This document shows positions 1 to 8,110 of a stretch of 64,000 nucleotides of DNA, piece by piece (positions within the stretch are counted from its first letter, which is position 1; every line of letters begins with the position of its first letter). The notes under the pieces were generated by a model, which made no database searches, had not been told where the DNA came from, and saw only the letters and a program-made list of their open reading frames with translations. The DNA is taken from NCBI GenBank assembly GCA_964617645.1, contig CAZTYE010000003.1:62001-126000 (forward strand), given 5' to 3'. This DNA comes from JADJGC01 sp964617645 (GTDB lineage Bacteria; Zixibacteria; MSB-5A5; CAIYYT01). The position numbers were made by a program, and so were the translations under genes.

Positions 1-821
1 CCACTCGAAAGCTTGTCGGCCAGACGGCGAATTAGCTCGCGCGTGCTCGGAAGTTCATTTAGATTTAGTTCGAGCGCCGTCGACAATCCTACCGCTGCAG
101 CAACATTCTCCGTGCCGGCGCGGCGGTTGCGTTCGTGCGCGCCGCCATGAATCAATGGCGCAAAGCGCGCGCCCACGCGGGCAAAGAGAATTCCGACTCC
201 TTTGGGGCCGTTAAATTTATGCGCCGATGCCGACAGCGAATCGACACCCAATTCACGAATATTGACCGGCATCTTGCCGATTGCTTGGGTGGCATCGGTG
301 TGAAAGTGGATATTCTTCTCGTGCGCAATTTCGGCGAGTCGCTTGATGTTCTGCACTGTGCCGACTTCATTGTTAGCGTAGATGACCGAAACGAGGATTG
401 TATCGGGACGCAGCGCCGCCTTGAGCGCCGCCGGATCGACATATCCCAGAGAATCAACGTCGAGATATGTAATCTCGTAGTCATGCCGTTCGAGGAACTT
501 GCACGGCTCGAGCACGGCTTGATGTTCAATCTTGGTAGTGACAATGTGACGCCCTTTATGCGCGAGCGCGTCGGCGACGCCTTTGATAATCGTATTGCAG
601 CTCTCGGTCGCACCGCCGGTAAAGTAGAGTTCATCGGGACGGCAATTGAGCAATACGGCAATCTTCTCCCGCGCCTGTTCCAGACCGGCGCGCGCCTGCT
701 GGCCGACCGAGTGCATCGAGGAGGCATTCCCGAACGTGTCGGTAAGATACGGCGTCATCGCTGCGAGCACGCGCGGATCAAGCGGCGTCGTGCTGTTATG
801 ATCGAGGTAAATTCTACGCAC
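1..821 (-). CDS. Cysteine desulfurase (NifS/IscS family), C-terminus cut by window edge
   Basis: PLP enzyme that takes sulfur from L-cysteine for Fe-S cluster assembly. Seen: the N-terminal RIYLDHNSTTPLDP block, the GATESCNT loop, the HTDATQAIGK aspartate region and the PLP-lysine motif SASAHKFNGPKG, all typical of class V desulfurases. The first 273 residues are in the window; the loop with the catalytic cysteine lies beyond base 1, so the IscS-like and SufS-like subtypes cannot be separated. The likely start is the GTG at 819-821, which overlaps the end of the upstream Rrf2 gene by 8 bases, so the two are translationally coupled. An Rrf2-desulfurase pair is the usual head of an isc-type operon; iscU would be expected next. 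Confidence 0.93.
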   Translation of the reverse strand, partial: MRRIYLDHNSTTPLDPRVLAAMTPYLTDTFGNASSMHSVGQQARAGLEQAREKIAVLLNCRPDELYFTGGATESCNTIIKGVADALAHKGRHIVTTKIEHQAVLEPCKFLERHDYEITYLDVDSLGYVDPAALKAALRPDTILVSVIYANNEVGTVQNIKRLAEIAHEKNIHFHTDATQAIGKMPVNIRELGVDSLSASAHKFNGPKGVGILFARVGARFAPLIHGGAHERNRRAGTENVAAAVGLSTALELNLNELPSTRELIRRLADKLSS

Positions 822-1257
822 TGGTCTTTGAGTTAACTTGTTCGATCAGACCCTGCTCGAGCTTGTGCAAATCGGCGAGCGTGGTCTTGTAGAGTTTGCT
901 GTTGACATCGGCTTCCAGTTCCCCCCAGAAGCGGCGCGAGACACAGGTGTCGCGCCTGTCGCACTCCTCCTCGTGTTCGGGATTGTGGCAATGGCTGAAT
1001 TTCACCGGGCCGTCGAGGACGGCGATGATGTCGCCGACGGAAATCTGTTCGGCGTCGCGGGCCAGCACATAGCCGCCCTGAGCGCCGCGCTTGGCCGTTA
1101 CCAATCCGGCGTGCTTGAGCTTGTTGAAAATCTGCTCGAGATACGGCAGCGAGATCTCCTCGCTCTTGGCGATTTTCGCCGTCGACAACGCGCGGTTGGC
1201 TTTCACGATTGCGAGCAGCGCGCGGACACCGTATCGACCCCGGGTAGAAATAGCCAA
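814..1257 (-). CDS. Rrf2-family transcriptional regulator (IscR-like)
   Basis: Winged-helix regulator, probably sensing Fe-S status and controlling the cysteine desulfurase gene it overlaps. Seen: the family N-terminus AISTRGRYGVRALLAIV, the recognition region ISLPYLEQIFNKLKHAGLV and wing RGAQGGYVLARD. Three cysteines (about residues 90, 99 and 105; spacing C-x8-C-x5-C) fit a [2Fe-2S] ligand set, although IscR itself uses C-x5-C-x5-C. I start it at TTG 1255-1257 because AAGGAG (1266-1271) sits 8 bases upstream and the resulting N-terminus matches the family; an upstream ATG would add 12 unrelated residues. 147 aa, normal length. Autoregulation is inferred from the family. Confidence 0.92.
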   Translation of the reverse strand: MAISTRGRYGVRALLAIVKANRALSTAKIAKSEEISLPYLEQIFNKLKHAGLVTAKRGAQGGYVLARDAEQISVGDIIAVLDGPVKFSHCHNPEHEEECDRRDTCVSRRFWGELEADVNSKLYKTTLADLHKLEQGLIEQVNSKTSA

Positions 1258-1284
1258 AACGTCGACTCCTTCAGTATTAGTAAC

Positions 1285-1313
1285 AGGATACAAATCCTTA
1301 GCGTTCCTGTCAA
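1285..1313 (-). promoter_or_regulatory. Sigma70-type promoter for the Rrf2-desulfurase operon
   Basis: On the minus strand TTGACA (1308-1313) and TATCCT (1285-1290) are 17 bases apart, about 28 bases before the TTG start and just ahead of the AAGGAG ribosome site. An Rrf2 operator probably overlaps it, but I see no clear IscR-type palindrome. Confidence 0.7.
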
Positions 1314-1503
1314 GATTGGGGTGAGGGGGGAATGACAGACGTGGAATCCGTCCTTGCTCATAGAGCTACATTCAATGCCTCTTGGATTCCGCTGAACGCA
1401 GTGTTAGCTTCTGCACCCCAAGGAATTATGAGCAGATGTTTTTCGTTAGCTCAATTGGTTTCTCGTATTCTCGAACAAATACATACGTTTTGTCGTTGTA
1501 GCT

Positions 1504-1544
1504 ATTGTAAATGTGATTTACAATTTGAATGAATTCGCTATTCT
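1504..1544 (+). promoter_or_regulatory. Palindromic operator and promoter of the TA-like pair
   Basis: A perfect inverted repeat with 9-base arms (ATTGTAAAT and ATTTACAAT) around GTG spans 1504-1524. Its right arm contains a -35-like TTTACA (1517-1522), followed after 16 bases by TATTCT (1539-1544). The start codon at 1602 follows with an AAGGAAGG ribosome site near 1586. A symmetric site on the -35 is the usual layout for a self-repressed operon; the binding protein is unknown. The rest of 1320-1600 is AT-rich and shows no convincing gene. Confidence 0.6.
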
Positions 1545-1601
1545 GAAAAGAGTAGATTGCAATATCTGTAAAGAAAGCAATTTGAAGGAAGGTAGTCCGT
1601 A

Positions 1602-2069
1602 ATGGCAACAGTGACCGCTTTGGAAGTGTCAAAACTGCTTCTATCGTGGGCTAACCGTAACGGTGATTTGTTGACTAACCTTAAGCTCCAGAAATTGTTG
1701 TACTACGCTCAGGCATGGTATCTCGTCAACTATGACAAGCCGCTCTTTGGTGACGAGATTCAGGCCTGGGACTTCGGCCCGGTTGTACCGAAGGTCTTCA
1801 ACAAGTTCAAGAAGTTCAAGGCTTCACCAATCACTTACTCCGAATGCGGCAATGAGGAACACGCTTTCACACAAGAGCAGTTAGGGTTCTTGACTGAATT
1901 CTTCAATGTTTTCAGCGGTTTCTCAGCCACGCAGTTGGTTAGCATGAGCCATGAAGAAGCTCCTTGGAAGGATGCATACAGGGTAAAGGCGTATTCGGTT
2001 GTTGATACCGAGGGAATGAAGTCCTTTTATAGTAAACTTTACAAGGACAAGCACAGCAGAAAGGTCTGA
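1602..2069 (+). CDS. Panacea (DUF4065/SocA-like) domain protein, probable antitoxin
   Basis: 155 aa. Seen: the family core LTNLKLQKLLYYAQAWYLV, then PLFGDEIQAWDFGPVVPKVFNKFKKF and a later SATQLVSMSHEEAPWKDAY segment, which together define the Panacea/DUF4065 fold also called SocA or GepA-like. Members are known as antitoxins that neutralise unrelated toxins encoded beside them. The gene starts at ATG with AAGGAAGG upstream and is followed after 5 bases by a second small gene on the same strand, the expected bicistronic layout. Base composition is more AT-rich than the neighbours, suggesting acquisition. The domain is confident; the antitoxin role is inferred from family and context. Confidence 0.85.
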   Translation: MATVTALEVSKLLLSWANRNGDLLTNLKLQKLLYYAQAWYLVNYDKPLFGDEIQAWDFGPVVPKVFNKFKKFKASPITYSECGNEEHAFTQEQLGFLTEFFNVFSGFSATQLVSMSHEEAPWKDAYRVKAYSVVDTEGMKSFYSKLYKDKHSRKV

Positions 2070-2074
2070 GGGGC

Positions 2075-2530
2075 TTGGGCAAATCCAAGAAGAAGTTGGC
2101 GTATCGGGAAACTCTCCCGACGCAGAAGATTCTCACTCGTGAAGAACTCTTCAATCAAATTCCGTATCAGAAGTGCAGACCGGTATTCAGCTTCGAGTAT
2201 TACGATTACGACCACCCGGAGTTTTCAGCCGAGTCCATCAAGACCTGCAAAGAATTCTATCGACTTATCGACGAGCTTAGGAAGATTTCAGTATTTACCT
2301 GGGGGCAAATGCAATCGACTCAGCACACTTTTCATGCACATGAAGTAGACTGGGAAAAGACCGCAGTTCCGAGCGGCTTCCGCAATCGTCACGGTCAGGA
2401 GCCGCAAACGTACCCGGCGTACCAGTTCAAGGCATATAAGGAATTTCGGGTCTTTGGCTTCCATCGACGAGGCGTTTTTCATATCGTTTGGTTCGATCCG
2501 AGCCACAAGATATATCCCCGTAACGGTTGA
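2075..2530 (+). CDS. Small protein, candidate toxin partner of the Panacea protein
   Basis: 151 aa if it starts at TTG 2075; a second TTG near 2096 is possible and no ATG lies near. The family is not recognised with confidence. Basic N-terminus, a central region with several aromatics and histidines (STQHTFHAHEVDW), and a C-terminal strand pattern FRVFGFHRRGVFHIVWFDPSHKIYP. The last resembles the terminal strands and Asp/His tail of RelE/YoeB-like and related small toxins, but this is only a visual resemblance. Its position 5 bases behind the Panacea gene and its AT-rich composition support a toxin role. It could instead be an uncharacterised partner without toxicity. Confidence 0.6.
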   Translation: MGKSKKKLAYRETLPTQKILTREELFNQIPYQKCRPVFSFEYYDYDHPEFSAESIKTCKEFYRLIDELRKISVFTWGQMQSTQHTFHAHEVDWEKTAVPSGFRNRHGQEPQTYPAYQFKAYKEFRVFGFHRRGVFHIVWFDPSHKIYPRNG

Positions 2531-2563
2531 ACGGAAGATTCCGCAAAGACTCAGCCGCCCACC

Positions 2564-2592
2564 TTGACAAAAGTCCCCCTACCCATTAGCGT
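2564..2592 (+). promoter_or_regulatory. Possible promoter before the oligopeptidase gene
   Basis: TTGACA at 2564-2569 and a poor -10 (TAGCGT, 2587-2592) are 17 bases apart, 70 bases before the start at 2663. An AGGAG ribosome site lies just before the ATG. Weak -10, so tentative. Confidence 0.35.
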
Positions 2593-2662
2593 ATCACCTT
2601 ACAAAAGATTTCGGGCAGAGTCTTGCCGACTTCTGATTCGCGCCAACAAATAGGAGCCATAC

Positions 2663-4486
2663 ATGACCACCACCACCACCACGCCGAAACAACCGACCGT
2701 CGCGCCACGTTGGGATCTCGATTCGATTTTCCCCGGCGGCGCCGCCTCGACGGAATACGCGCAGTTCCGCGCCGAGATCAAACGCGACCTTGAAGCACTG
2801 AAAACGAAAGTCGGCGGCTTGCCGCCCACCCTGAACGATGCCACCGGCGCAGCGTGGAAAACGGTGATCCTCGAATTCCAGCGCACCGGCCTGCATCTCG
2901 ATCTGGCGCGCTCGTTTGCGCACGCGCTGGTCGCCGAGAACCTCAAGAACGACGCCGCGCACGCATTGGAGTCGGAAATCGATACCTACATCGCCCAGTG
3001 GATGGCGATGCGCACGGCGCTGGAAGCGGCTTTTTCCAATCAACCCGATTCCGAGTGGAAAAAGCTCACCGCCACTACCGAACTCTCGCCGATCGAGTTT
3101 CCGCTGTCGGAAATGCGCGAGACGGCGAAGTTGAAAATGGCGCCCGAACTCGAAGCGCTGGCGGTCGAGCTGGCGGTCAATGGCTATCACGCGTGGGATC
3201 GGTTGTACGAAAAGATCTCCGGCGAAATCTCCATTGAATTCTCTCATGAGGGCAAGACCGAAAAACTCTCGGTCGGCCAGTTGGCCAACAAATTCAACAG
3301 CCCGGATCGCGTGGTACGCGAGAAGGCGTTTCGCTTGTTCGAGAAGGCGTGGGACGAAAAAGCTAATATCTGCGCGGCGGCCTTGAACAATCAGGCCGGG
3401 TTCCGGCTCTCGCTCTACAAGAATCGCAAGTGGGACTCGGTGCTGCTTGAGCCGCTGCGGCTGAACCGGATGCAGCGCGCCTCGCTCGACGCGATGTGGG
3501 CGGCGGTCAAACAGTCGCTGCCGGAAATGAAACGCTATATCAACGCCAAGAAGAAGCTGATGGGAATCGACAAGTACTGTTGGTTCGACCAGTTCGCGCC
3601 GGTCGGGCATCTCGACATCGAATTCACCTGGCCGCAGGCTTGCGAGTTTATTATCCGCCATCTCGGTTCATTCTCGGATGAAATGGCGCAATTCACGCGC
3701 ACGGCGATCGACAAACGCTGGGTCGAGGCCGAGGACCGCGCCGGCAAAACCGACGGCGCTTACTGCACGGGGATGAACCTCAAAGGCGTGTCGCGCATTT
3801 TCATGACCTACGCCAACGATTACAGCAGCATGTCGACGCTCGCACACGAGTTAGGTCACGCTTATCACCAGTTCGTGCTCAAAGACACGCCGTATCTGGC
3901 CACCGAGTATCCGATGGGCTTGGCCGAGACAGCGTCAATTTTCAACGAACTGCGCGTCGGCGACGCCGCTCTCAAGGAAGTTTCCGATCGCAACAGCAAG
4001 TTGATGCTGATGGACCAGATGCTGCAGAACGCCTATATCCTTTTCTGCAACATTCAGGCGCGGTACTTGTTCGATTTGTCGTTCTACGCCGAGCGCGCCA
4101 AGGGCGTCGTACAGCGCAAGCAGCTTGAAGAACTGATGCTCAGCGCCCAGCGCGAAGCTTTTGGCGACATTCTCGATCCGAAGGAAGGGATGCACCACCT
4201 GTTCTGGGCATCAAAACTGCACTTCTATATCACCGAAGCGCCGTTCTACAATTTCCCGTACACGGTGGGATTCCTCTTTGCCGGCGGCGTGTATGCCCGC
4301 GCTTTGGCGGAAGGCAAATCGTTCGCGCCGCGTTATCGGGCGCTTTTGGAAGACACCGGCCGCATGACGACCGAGCAGGTTGCGCAGAAACATCTGGGCG
4401 TCGATCTCACCAAGGACGATTTCTGGCGTAGCGGCGTTGCCGGCGCCATGAGCCATGTCGATGAGTTTGTGCGGTTGGTGGGGTGA
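2663..4486 (+). CDS. M3-family oligoendopeptidase (PepF-like zinc peptidase)
   Basis: Cytoplasmic zinc metallopeptidase that trims short peptides. Seen: the HExxH zinc motif in STLAHELGHAYH (H395, E396, H399) with the third-ligand glutamate region GLAETASIFNE about 25 residues on; the N-terminal PRWDLDSIFPGG opening common to PepF-like enzymes; no signal peptide. 607 aa matches the family. It stands alone between the TA-like pair and a convergent lipase gene. The last 17 codons recur, slightly diverged, at 6665-6720, evidence of a lost second copy. Substrate specificity cannot be read from sequence. Confidence 0.94.
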   Translation: MTTTTTTPKQPTVAPRWDLDSIFPGGAASTEYAQFRAEIKRDLEALKTKVGGLPPTLNDATGAAWKTVILEFQRTGLHLDLARSFAHALVAENLKNDAAHALESEIDTYIAQWMAMRTALEAAFSNQPDSEWKKLTATTELSPIEFPLSEMRETAKLKMAPELEALAVELAVNGYHAWDRLYEKISGEISIEFSHEGKTEKLSVGQLANKFNSPDRVVREKAFRLFEKAWDEKANICAAALNNQAGFRLSLYKNRKWDSVLLEPLRLNRMQRASLDAMWAAVKQSLPEMKRYINAKKKLMGIDKYCWFDQFAPVGHLDIEFTWPQACEFIIRHLGSFSDEMAQFTRTAIDKRWVEAEDRAGKTDGAYCTGMNLKGVSRIFMTYANDYSSMSTLAHELGHAYHQFVLKDTPYLATEYPMGLAETASIFNELRVGDAALKEVSDRNSKLMLMDQMLQNAYILFCNIQARYLFDLSFYAERAKGVVQRKQLEELMLSAQREAFGDILDPKEGMHHLFWASKLHFYITEAPFYNFPYTVGFLFAGGVYARALAEGKSFAPRYRALLEDTGRMTTEQVAQKHLGVDLTKDDFWRSGVAGAMSHVDEFVRLVG

Positions 4487-4628
4487 GAAGTAGGTCAGAA
4501 TTCTGCGGTCTCGATTCAATCGTGTTTAGCGCACCTTACTCGCGAGACAGCAGAAAAACAGACGTAACACCCATGGGCGCGTGTCACAAACGAGAGTGGT
4601 GCGCGTCAGCAGCTCAGCCCTACTGCTC

Positions 4629-6413
4629 TTAATTCACGGGGCCGGCGATTCTCAAGATACGGCGTTGTCCTCCCACCAGTTGATTCGCGGTCACATAAGC
4701 GACCCAGAACTGACCACGTGGCATGTCGACTCGCCAGATGTCGTTGCCGTCCGGAAGCACGAGGTGCTTTCTGCCGAACATATATCCATTCGGTCCGGCA
4801 GTGCTTGGATGCTCACTGTACAAAGCAACGTAATCGTAGAGACCTTCATCCGCAACGTCCCACTCGATTTCGAGAAACGTCAGGAGGACGCGCTTGATCG
4901 TCAATTTCGTCGGTCTTTTCGCAACATAGGGCGCCGACTCCGCCAGAACGGCGCCGAAGCTGTTGACATATTGCGCTTTATTCCCTTCGCTTTTCGGAAA
5001 GGGAGTAACGTGGTCGCCGTTAACCGCGTATCCCCAGGCTCCCGAAATATACTCGATGTCTTCCGGGGAATAATTGGAGGGGCATAACCAGCATTCGGTG
5101 ACCATATCGCAGGGGCCGACGATGTTTCCAGTCAAGTTTATGTACAAGAGTCCGCTTTCGACGCCAAGTGCGACGGTGGGGACTCCCGGGCTGATTGCCT
5201 TCTGCAGGCGAGTGATATACGACTCCCGGTCATGACCGGCGACCCAATCGTAAGACCACGGACATATATCTTGAATTGGTCCGCACTCGATGACGCCCAA
5301 TCCGTCGCCGAAATCGATTCGGGTTGAATGGATAACGAAACTACCCCCGTCCAAGACCATTCGAGTATTTATCGCCGCCACGCGGGGGACGTGGGCATAT
5401 GTTGGTAACAAATAAGGAACACCGTCGGTCTTTTCCATAACCAAGAAGTGATTGGGCACATAATCAGAGTATACAGAATAGAGATTGCGCTTGAACGCTC
5501 TCGCGGCGCCGAACGAGTACATGACGATGTTTTGCTTCTTGTAGCCGGCGAAGCGAAGCCCTGAACTCAAGTCAAGAGCCGCCAGCGCGGCCAGCGCGCC
5601 TCCGAGACTGTGGCCCGTAAAGTAGACTCGGGCGTCTGGAAATTCATTCAGGTCGGGGAAGGAGGATACTAAGACCGCTTTCAATTCCTCCTTGATACTC
5701 TGGTAAGCGCAATAGAATCCCCGGTGCACTGCATCGGGAATAACCGTGAAGTCGTCGAGCCTCCAGTCCACCGGAACGATGAACTGTGCATCGGTTAGCC
5801 AGTCCGGGACGGTTCCCGTCCCGCGAAACGAAACGACCAAGTCTCCCGTCCAAGGATCTCGCGCGACGAAGAGCTGCGTATCATCCTGATTGGGAATCTG
5901 CGCAACATCGCAATCGTAATCGGGATCGCTCGTTATGAACTTGACTGCGACCCAACAGTCGGTGACAATACTGCCGGGACTCAGGTCGGAGTTCACTTCG
6001 TAAGCTTCATTGGCCAGCCGCGCCATCTGCAGCGCCGCGACACGATCAAAATCGCTTGTCAACTTGCGCGGGCAGTAATCGGCATCTGTGAAACAGCAGG
6101 GCGCCGTGCCTTCGGGTTCATACAGGTAATACAATAAATAGACACAGTCGGCGATGTTGATGGCGCCGTCGCAGTTCTGATCGCCCGCAGCCGGCGGATC
6201 AGGCGCCGGTCCGCCGCTGAAAAGGTAGTTCAAGACGAATACGACATCCGCGAGGTTGACTTCACCCGAGCGGTCAGCGTCGCCGCACACGATGTCCGAC
6301 GATGCCGAGGCGGTTAATGTCTCTTCGCTGATTGCCTCTTCGGCATCCGAACCAACGAGCAGCGATCCCGTCGCAAAAGCAACGAGAACAACCAAGGCAG
6401 TAATTCTCTGCAT
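4629..6413 (-). CDS. Secreted class 3 lipase with N-terminal dockerin pair
   Basis: 594 aa. A hydrophobic signal (residues 1-20) is followed by two dockerin-like calcium loops (about 43-107: CGDADRSGEVNLADVVFVLNY and GDQNCDGAINIADCVYLLYY) and then a lipase_3 alpha/beta-hydrolase domain. The nucleophile elbow is TGHSLGG (Ser269), preceded by the VVSFRGTG oxyanion strand typical of fungal-type class 3 lipases. The C-terminal 200 residues look beta-rich and are not recognised. It probably hydrolyses acylglycerols outside the cell. Having the dockerin directly behind the signal, rather than at the C-terminus, is uncommon. ATG chosen with GGGAG upstream. Confidence 0.88.
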   Translation of the reverse strand: MQRITALVVLVAFATGSLLVGSDAEEAISEETLTASASSDIVCGDADRSGEVNLADVVFVLNYLFSGGPAPDPPAAGDQNCDGAINIADCVYLLYYLYEPEGTAPCCFTDADYCPRKLTSDFDRVAALQMARLANEAYEVNSDLSPGSIVTDCWVAVKFITSDPDYDCDVAQIPNQDDTQLFVARDPWTGDLVVSFRGTGTVPDWLTDAQFIVPVDWRLDDFTVIPDAVHRGFYCAYQSIKEELKAVLVSSFPDLNEFPDARVYFTGHSLGGALAALAALDLSSGLRFAGYKKQNIVMYSFGAARAFKRNLYSVYSDYVPNHFLVMEKTDGVPYLLPTYAHVPRVAAINTRMVLDGGSFVIHSTRIDFGDGLGVIECGPIQDICPWSYDWVAGHDRESYITRLQKAISPGVPTVALGVESGLLYINLTGNIVGPCDMVTECWLCPSNYSPEDIEYISGAWGYAVNGDHVTPFPKSEGNKAQYVNSFGAVLAESAPYVAKRPTKLTIKRVLLTFLEIEWDVADEGLYDYVALYSEHPSTAGPNGYMFGRKHLVLPDGNDIWRVDMPRGQFWVAYVTANQLVGGQRRILRIAGPVN

Positions 6414-6453
6414 CCATGTCTCCCGTCTGCGGCGATTATTATCAGATGACTAA

Positions 6454-6481
6454 AGTATACTTAATGGATGCATTAAGTCAA
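6454..6481 (-). promoter_or_regulatory. Promoter with embedded palindrome, lipase gene
   Basis: On the minus strand TTGACT (6476-6481) and TATACT (6454-6459) are 16 bases apart, 41 bases upstream of the lipase ATG. Between them lies a perfect inverted repeat: ACTTAATG, four bases, CATTAAGT (6459-6478). It overlaps both boxes and is a plausible repressor site. Confidence 0.65.
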
Positions 6482-6664
6482 TGATTTTCTGCCCCGAAAA
6501 AAGGCTCTTCGTCACGACTCCCAGACTCAGTTCCCCGCCTTTCTGACCGAAGGTCTTGCCTTTGCAGGAACTGACTTACGAAGTTATTTCAGAGATCGAC
6601 CGGCGTTGTCTATGGCTGTGTCACTGTTGACGGTCTGTTTCCTTGCGAGCACGATTCGCAAGGA

Positions 6665-6720
6665 ACGGCATTGCCGGCGCGATGAGCCATGTCGATGAGT
6701 TTGCGCGGCTGGTGGGGTAG
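6665..6720 (+). pseudogene. Remnant of a second M3 oligopeptidase gene (last ~17 codons)
   Basis: This stretch matches the 3' end of the oligopeptidase gene (about 4432-4486) with only about five or six differences over some 55 bases, including the stop codon (TAG instead of TGA). It reads GIAGAMSHVDEFARLVG in frame. Nothing upstream matches the rest of the gene. It is best explained as the stump of a tandem duplicate, with the lipase gene now between the two copies. The remaining bases of 6482-6785 show no gene. Confidence 0.75.
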
Positions 6721-6742
6721 TTAATCGCAAAGACGATTTAGG

Positions 6743-6777
6743 TAGCCCCACCCGTTGCGTATTGACGGATGGGGCTA
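6743..6777 (-). terminator. Hairpin downstream of the dockerin protein gene
   Basis: 13-base arms (6743-6755 and 6765-6777) pair with one G-U on the minus strand, starting about 10 bases beyond the stop of the gene at 6786. No U-run follows, so it may act only as a weak terminator or 3' stabiliser. Confidence 0.45.
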
Positions 6778-6785
6778 TTGGTTGA

Positions 6786-7751
6786 TTAAGGGCACGCAGC
6801 ACAAGGCGCGGCGCCGCCACTAAAGATGTAATTAATCAGATACACCGCGTCCGCAATCGAGATCGCGCCAGAGCAATCGGCGTCTCCGGCGGTCAGAGGA
6901 TTGGGAGCCAGGCCACCGGCGAAAATGTAGTTAATCAGAAAGACCGCATCGGCGATCGAAATTGCGCTGGATCCGTCGGCGTCGCCACAGACAAAATCGC
7001 AAGCATCGCCGATACCGTCGTTGTCGTTGTCGGACTGGGACGGGTTGGCAGTTGAAGGACAATTGTCGCAAGAATCTCGAGCACCATCACCATCGGTGTC
7101 GAGATCAAACGCGTAAGCGTTGTGTCGAAAGTAAAGCCACTTTACGGTAGCCTGCGCTAGGTCCGTGCCGTCACCCCAGAGTATTTCCCTAAGTGGACCA
7201 TTCGAAGGATGCGCGTAAAGTGCACCTGCCAGTTTTAATACGTCGTCCTGATATACCTTGACGCTGTCCACCTCGTCCACTTCTATCCGATAAACGTGAA
7301 AGTCATCGTCAGTATCCGTAATGACTGTTGGACCGATTACTTCGAAATCAGACCACAGATAGATCTTGTCGGAATCAAAATACAGGCGCGTACCCAGGTT
7401 ACTGTCCACTACGCAACTGACGACGCAGGCACTGCGGGGCCATCCTGGTTGAATTGCCCCGACGACGTATTTCAATTTGAATTCAGCAACTACTGTGTCG
7501 GGGCGAAAGATGTTGGGTGCTTGCATAAAGTAGAACATGTAGCCGTCGAAGGTGGAAGAGGATGTCACCAAAGTATCACCCGAAAACGCTGGATTCCCGG
7601 GATCAACGGTGTCAAATCCTGACCATTTGGGGCAAATCGAATCGGGAAACTGATGGCTCGATGCAAGCCACACGCTGTTAAATCCCTGCCCAAATGCTGA
7701 TTGTGCAAGGAGAGAGAAAAAACCAAAAAGAATTACCAAGCGAATGCGCAT
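6786..7751 (-). CDS. Secreted protein with type-3 thrombospondin-like and dockerin calcium repeats
   Basis: 321 aa from the ATG at 7749-7751, chosen because AGGAGGGG precedes it and it opens a clean signal peptide (MRIRLVILFGFFSLLAQSAFG). Residues about 25-210 are beta-rich with no family I recognise; they could be a jelly-roll/LamG-like carbohydrate-binding domain. Then come Asp-rich repeats of TSP3 type (about 216-252, including DGDGARDSCDNCP and NDNDGIGDACD) and a dockerin pair (about 253-321) ending at the C-terminus. Calcium binding is well supported; the ligand of the N-terminal domain is unknown. Confidence 0.82.
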   Translation of the reverse strand: MRIRLVILFGFFSLLAQSAFGQGFNSVWLASSHQFPDSICPKWSGFDTVDPGNPAFSGDTLVTSSSTFDGYMFYFMQAPNIFRPDTVVAEFKLKYVVGAIQPGWPRSACVVSCVVDSNLGTRLYFDSDKIYLWSDFEVIGPTVITDTDDDFHVYRIEVDEVDSVKVYQDDVLKLAGALYAHPSNGPLREILWGDGTDLAQATVKWLYFRHNAYAFDLDTDGDGARDSCDNCPSTANPSQSDNDNDGIGDACDFVCGDADGSSAISIADAVFLINYIFAGGLAPNPLTAGDADCSGAISIADAVYLINYIFSGGAAPCAACP

Positions 7752-8110
7752 GATTCCCCTCCTATGGAAGCTAGAAACGCCACTTAGGATCCACTGTTCA
7801 TTCCAACAAAGCAATTCAACAAGATGCCATCGGCGCGCCACCGTTCTGGAAACTTAGAGCAACTGGGTACGCTGCATCAAAGACGATTGCCGGCCCGGTG
7901 GAGTCTGCTCATCTGGTTGACATTGCAGACAGAGTTGGCCACCAAGCATGGCCAACGTTGATCCACGTAAAATATTTATACTACTAATGTACATAAACTT
8001 GACAACTTGTCAAGCGGCTATCGACCCGGGTGCCGCTCGGAACTGGCTCGCCACTTCAGTTTCGGGGTTTCTGGTTGACTTGACACTCTGATCCGCCTAC
8101 CCTAACGCCG
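7752..8110 (+). other. Gene-free stretch with a perfect palindrome
   Basis: No coding sequence is supported here. A 17-base perfect palindrome, CTTGACAA-C-TTGTCAAG, lies at 7998-8014 in an AT-rich pocket; it carries -35-like hexamers on both strands, and TATAAA-like sequence follows on the minus strand toward the dockerin gene. A second TTGACA (8080-8085) lies 25 bases before alr, but its 17-spaced partner TAACGC abuts the ATG, so it would give a leaderless message at best. Confidence 0.4.

Noticed and set aside
135..836. Open frame of 233 codons on the plus strand
   Set aside because: It is the antisense of the cysteine desulfurase, whose motifs (SAHKFNGPKG) are clear on the minus strand.
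2594..3661. 355-codon minus-strand frame
   Set aside because: Antisense shadow of the M3 peptidase; arginine-rich and without family signatures.
8080..8108. alr promoter at TTGACA-N17-TAACGC
   Set aside because: The -10 would end 2 bases before the ATG, too close for a normal or leaderless start.
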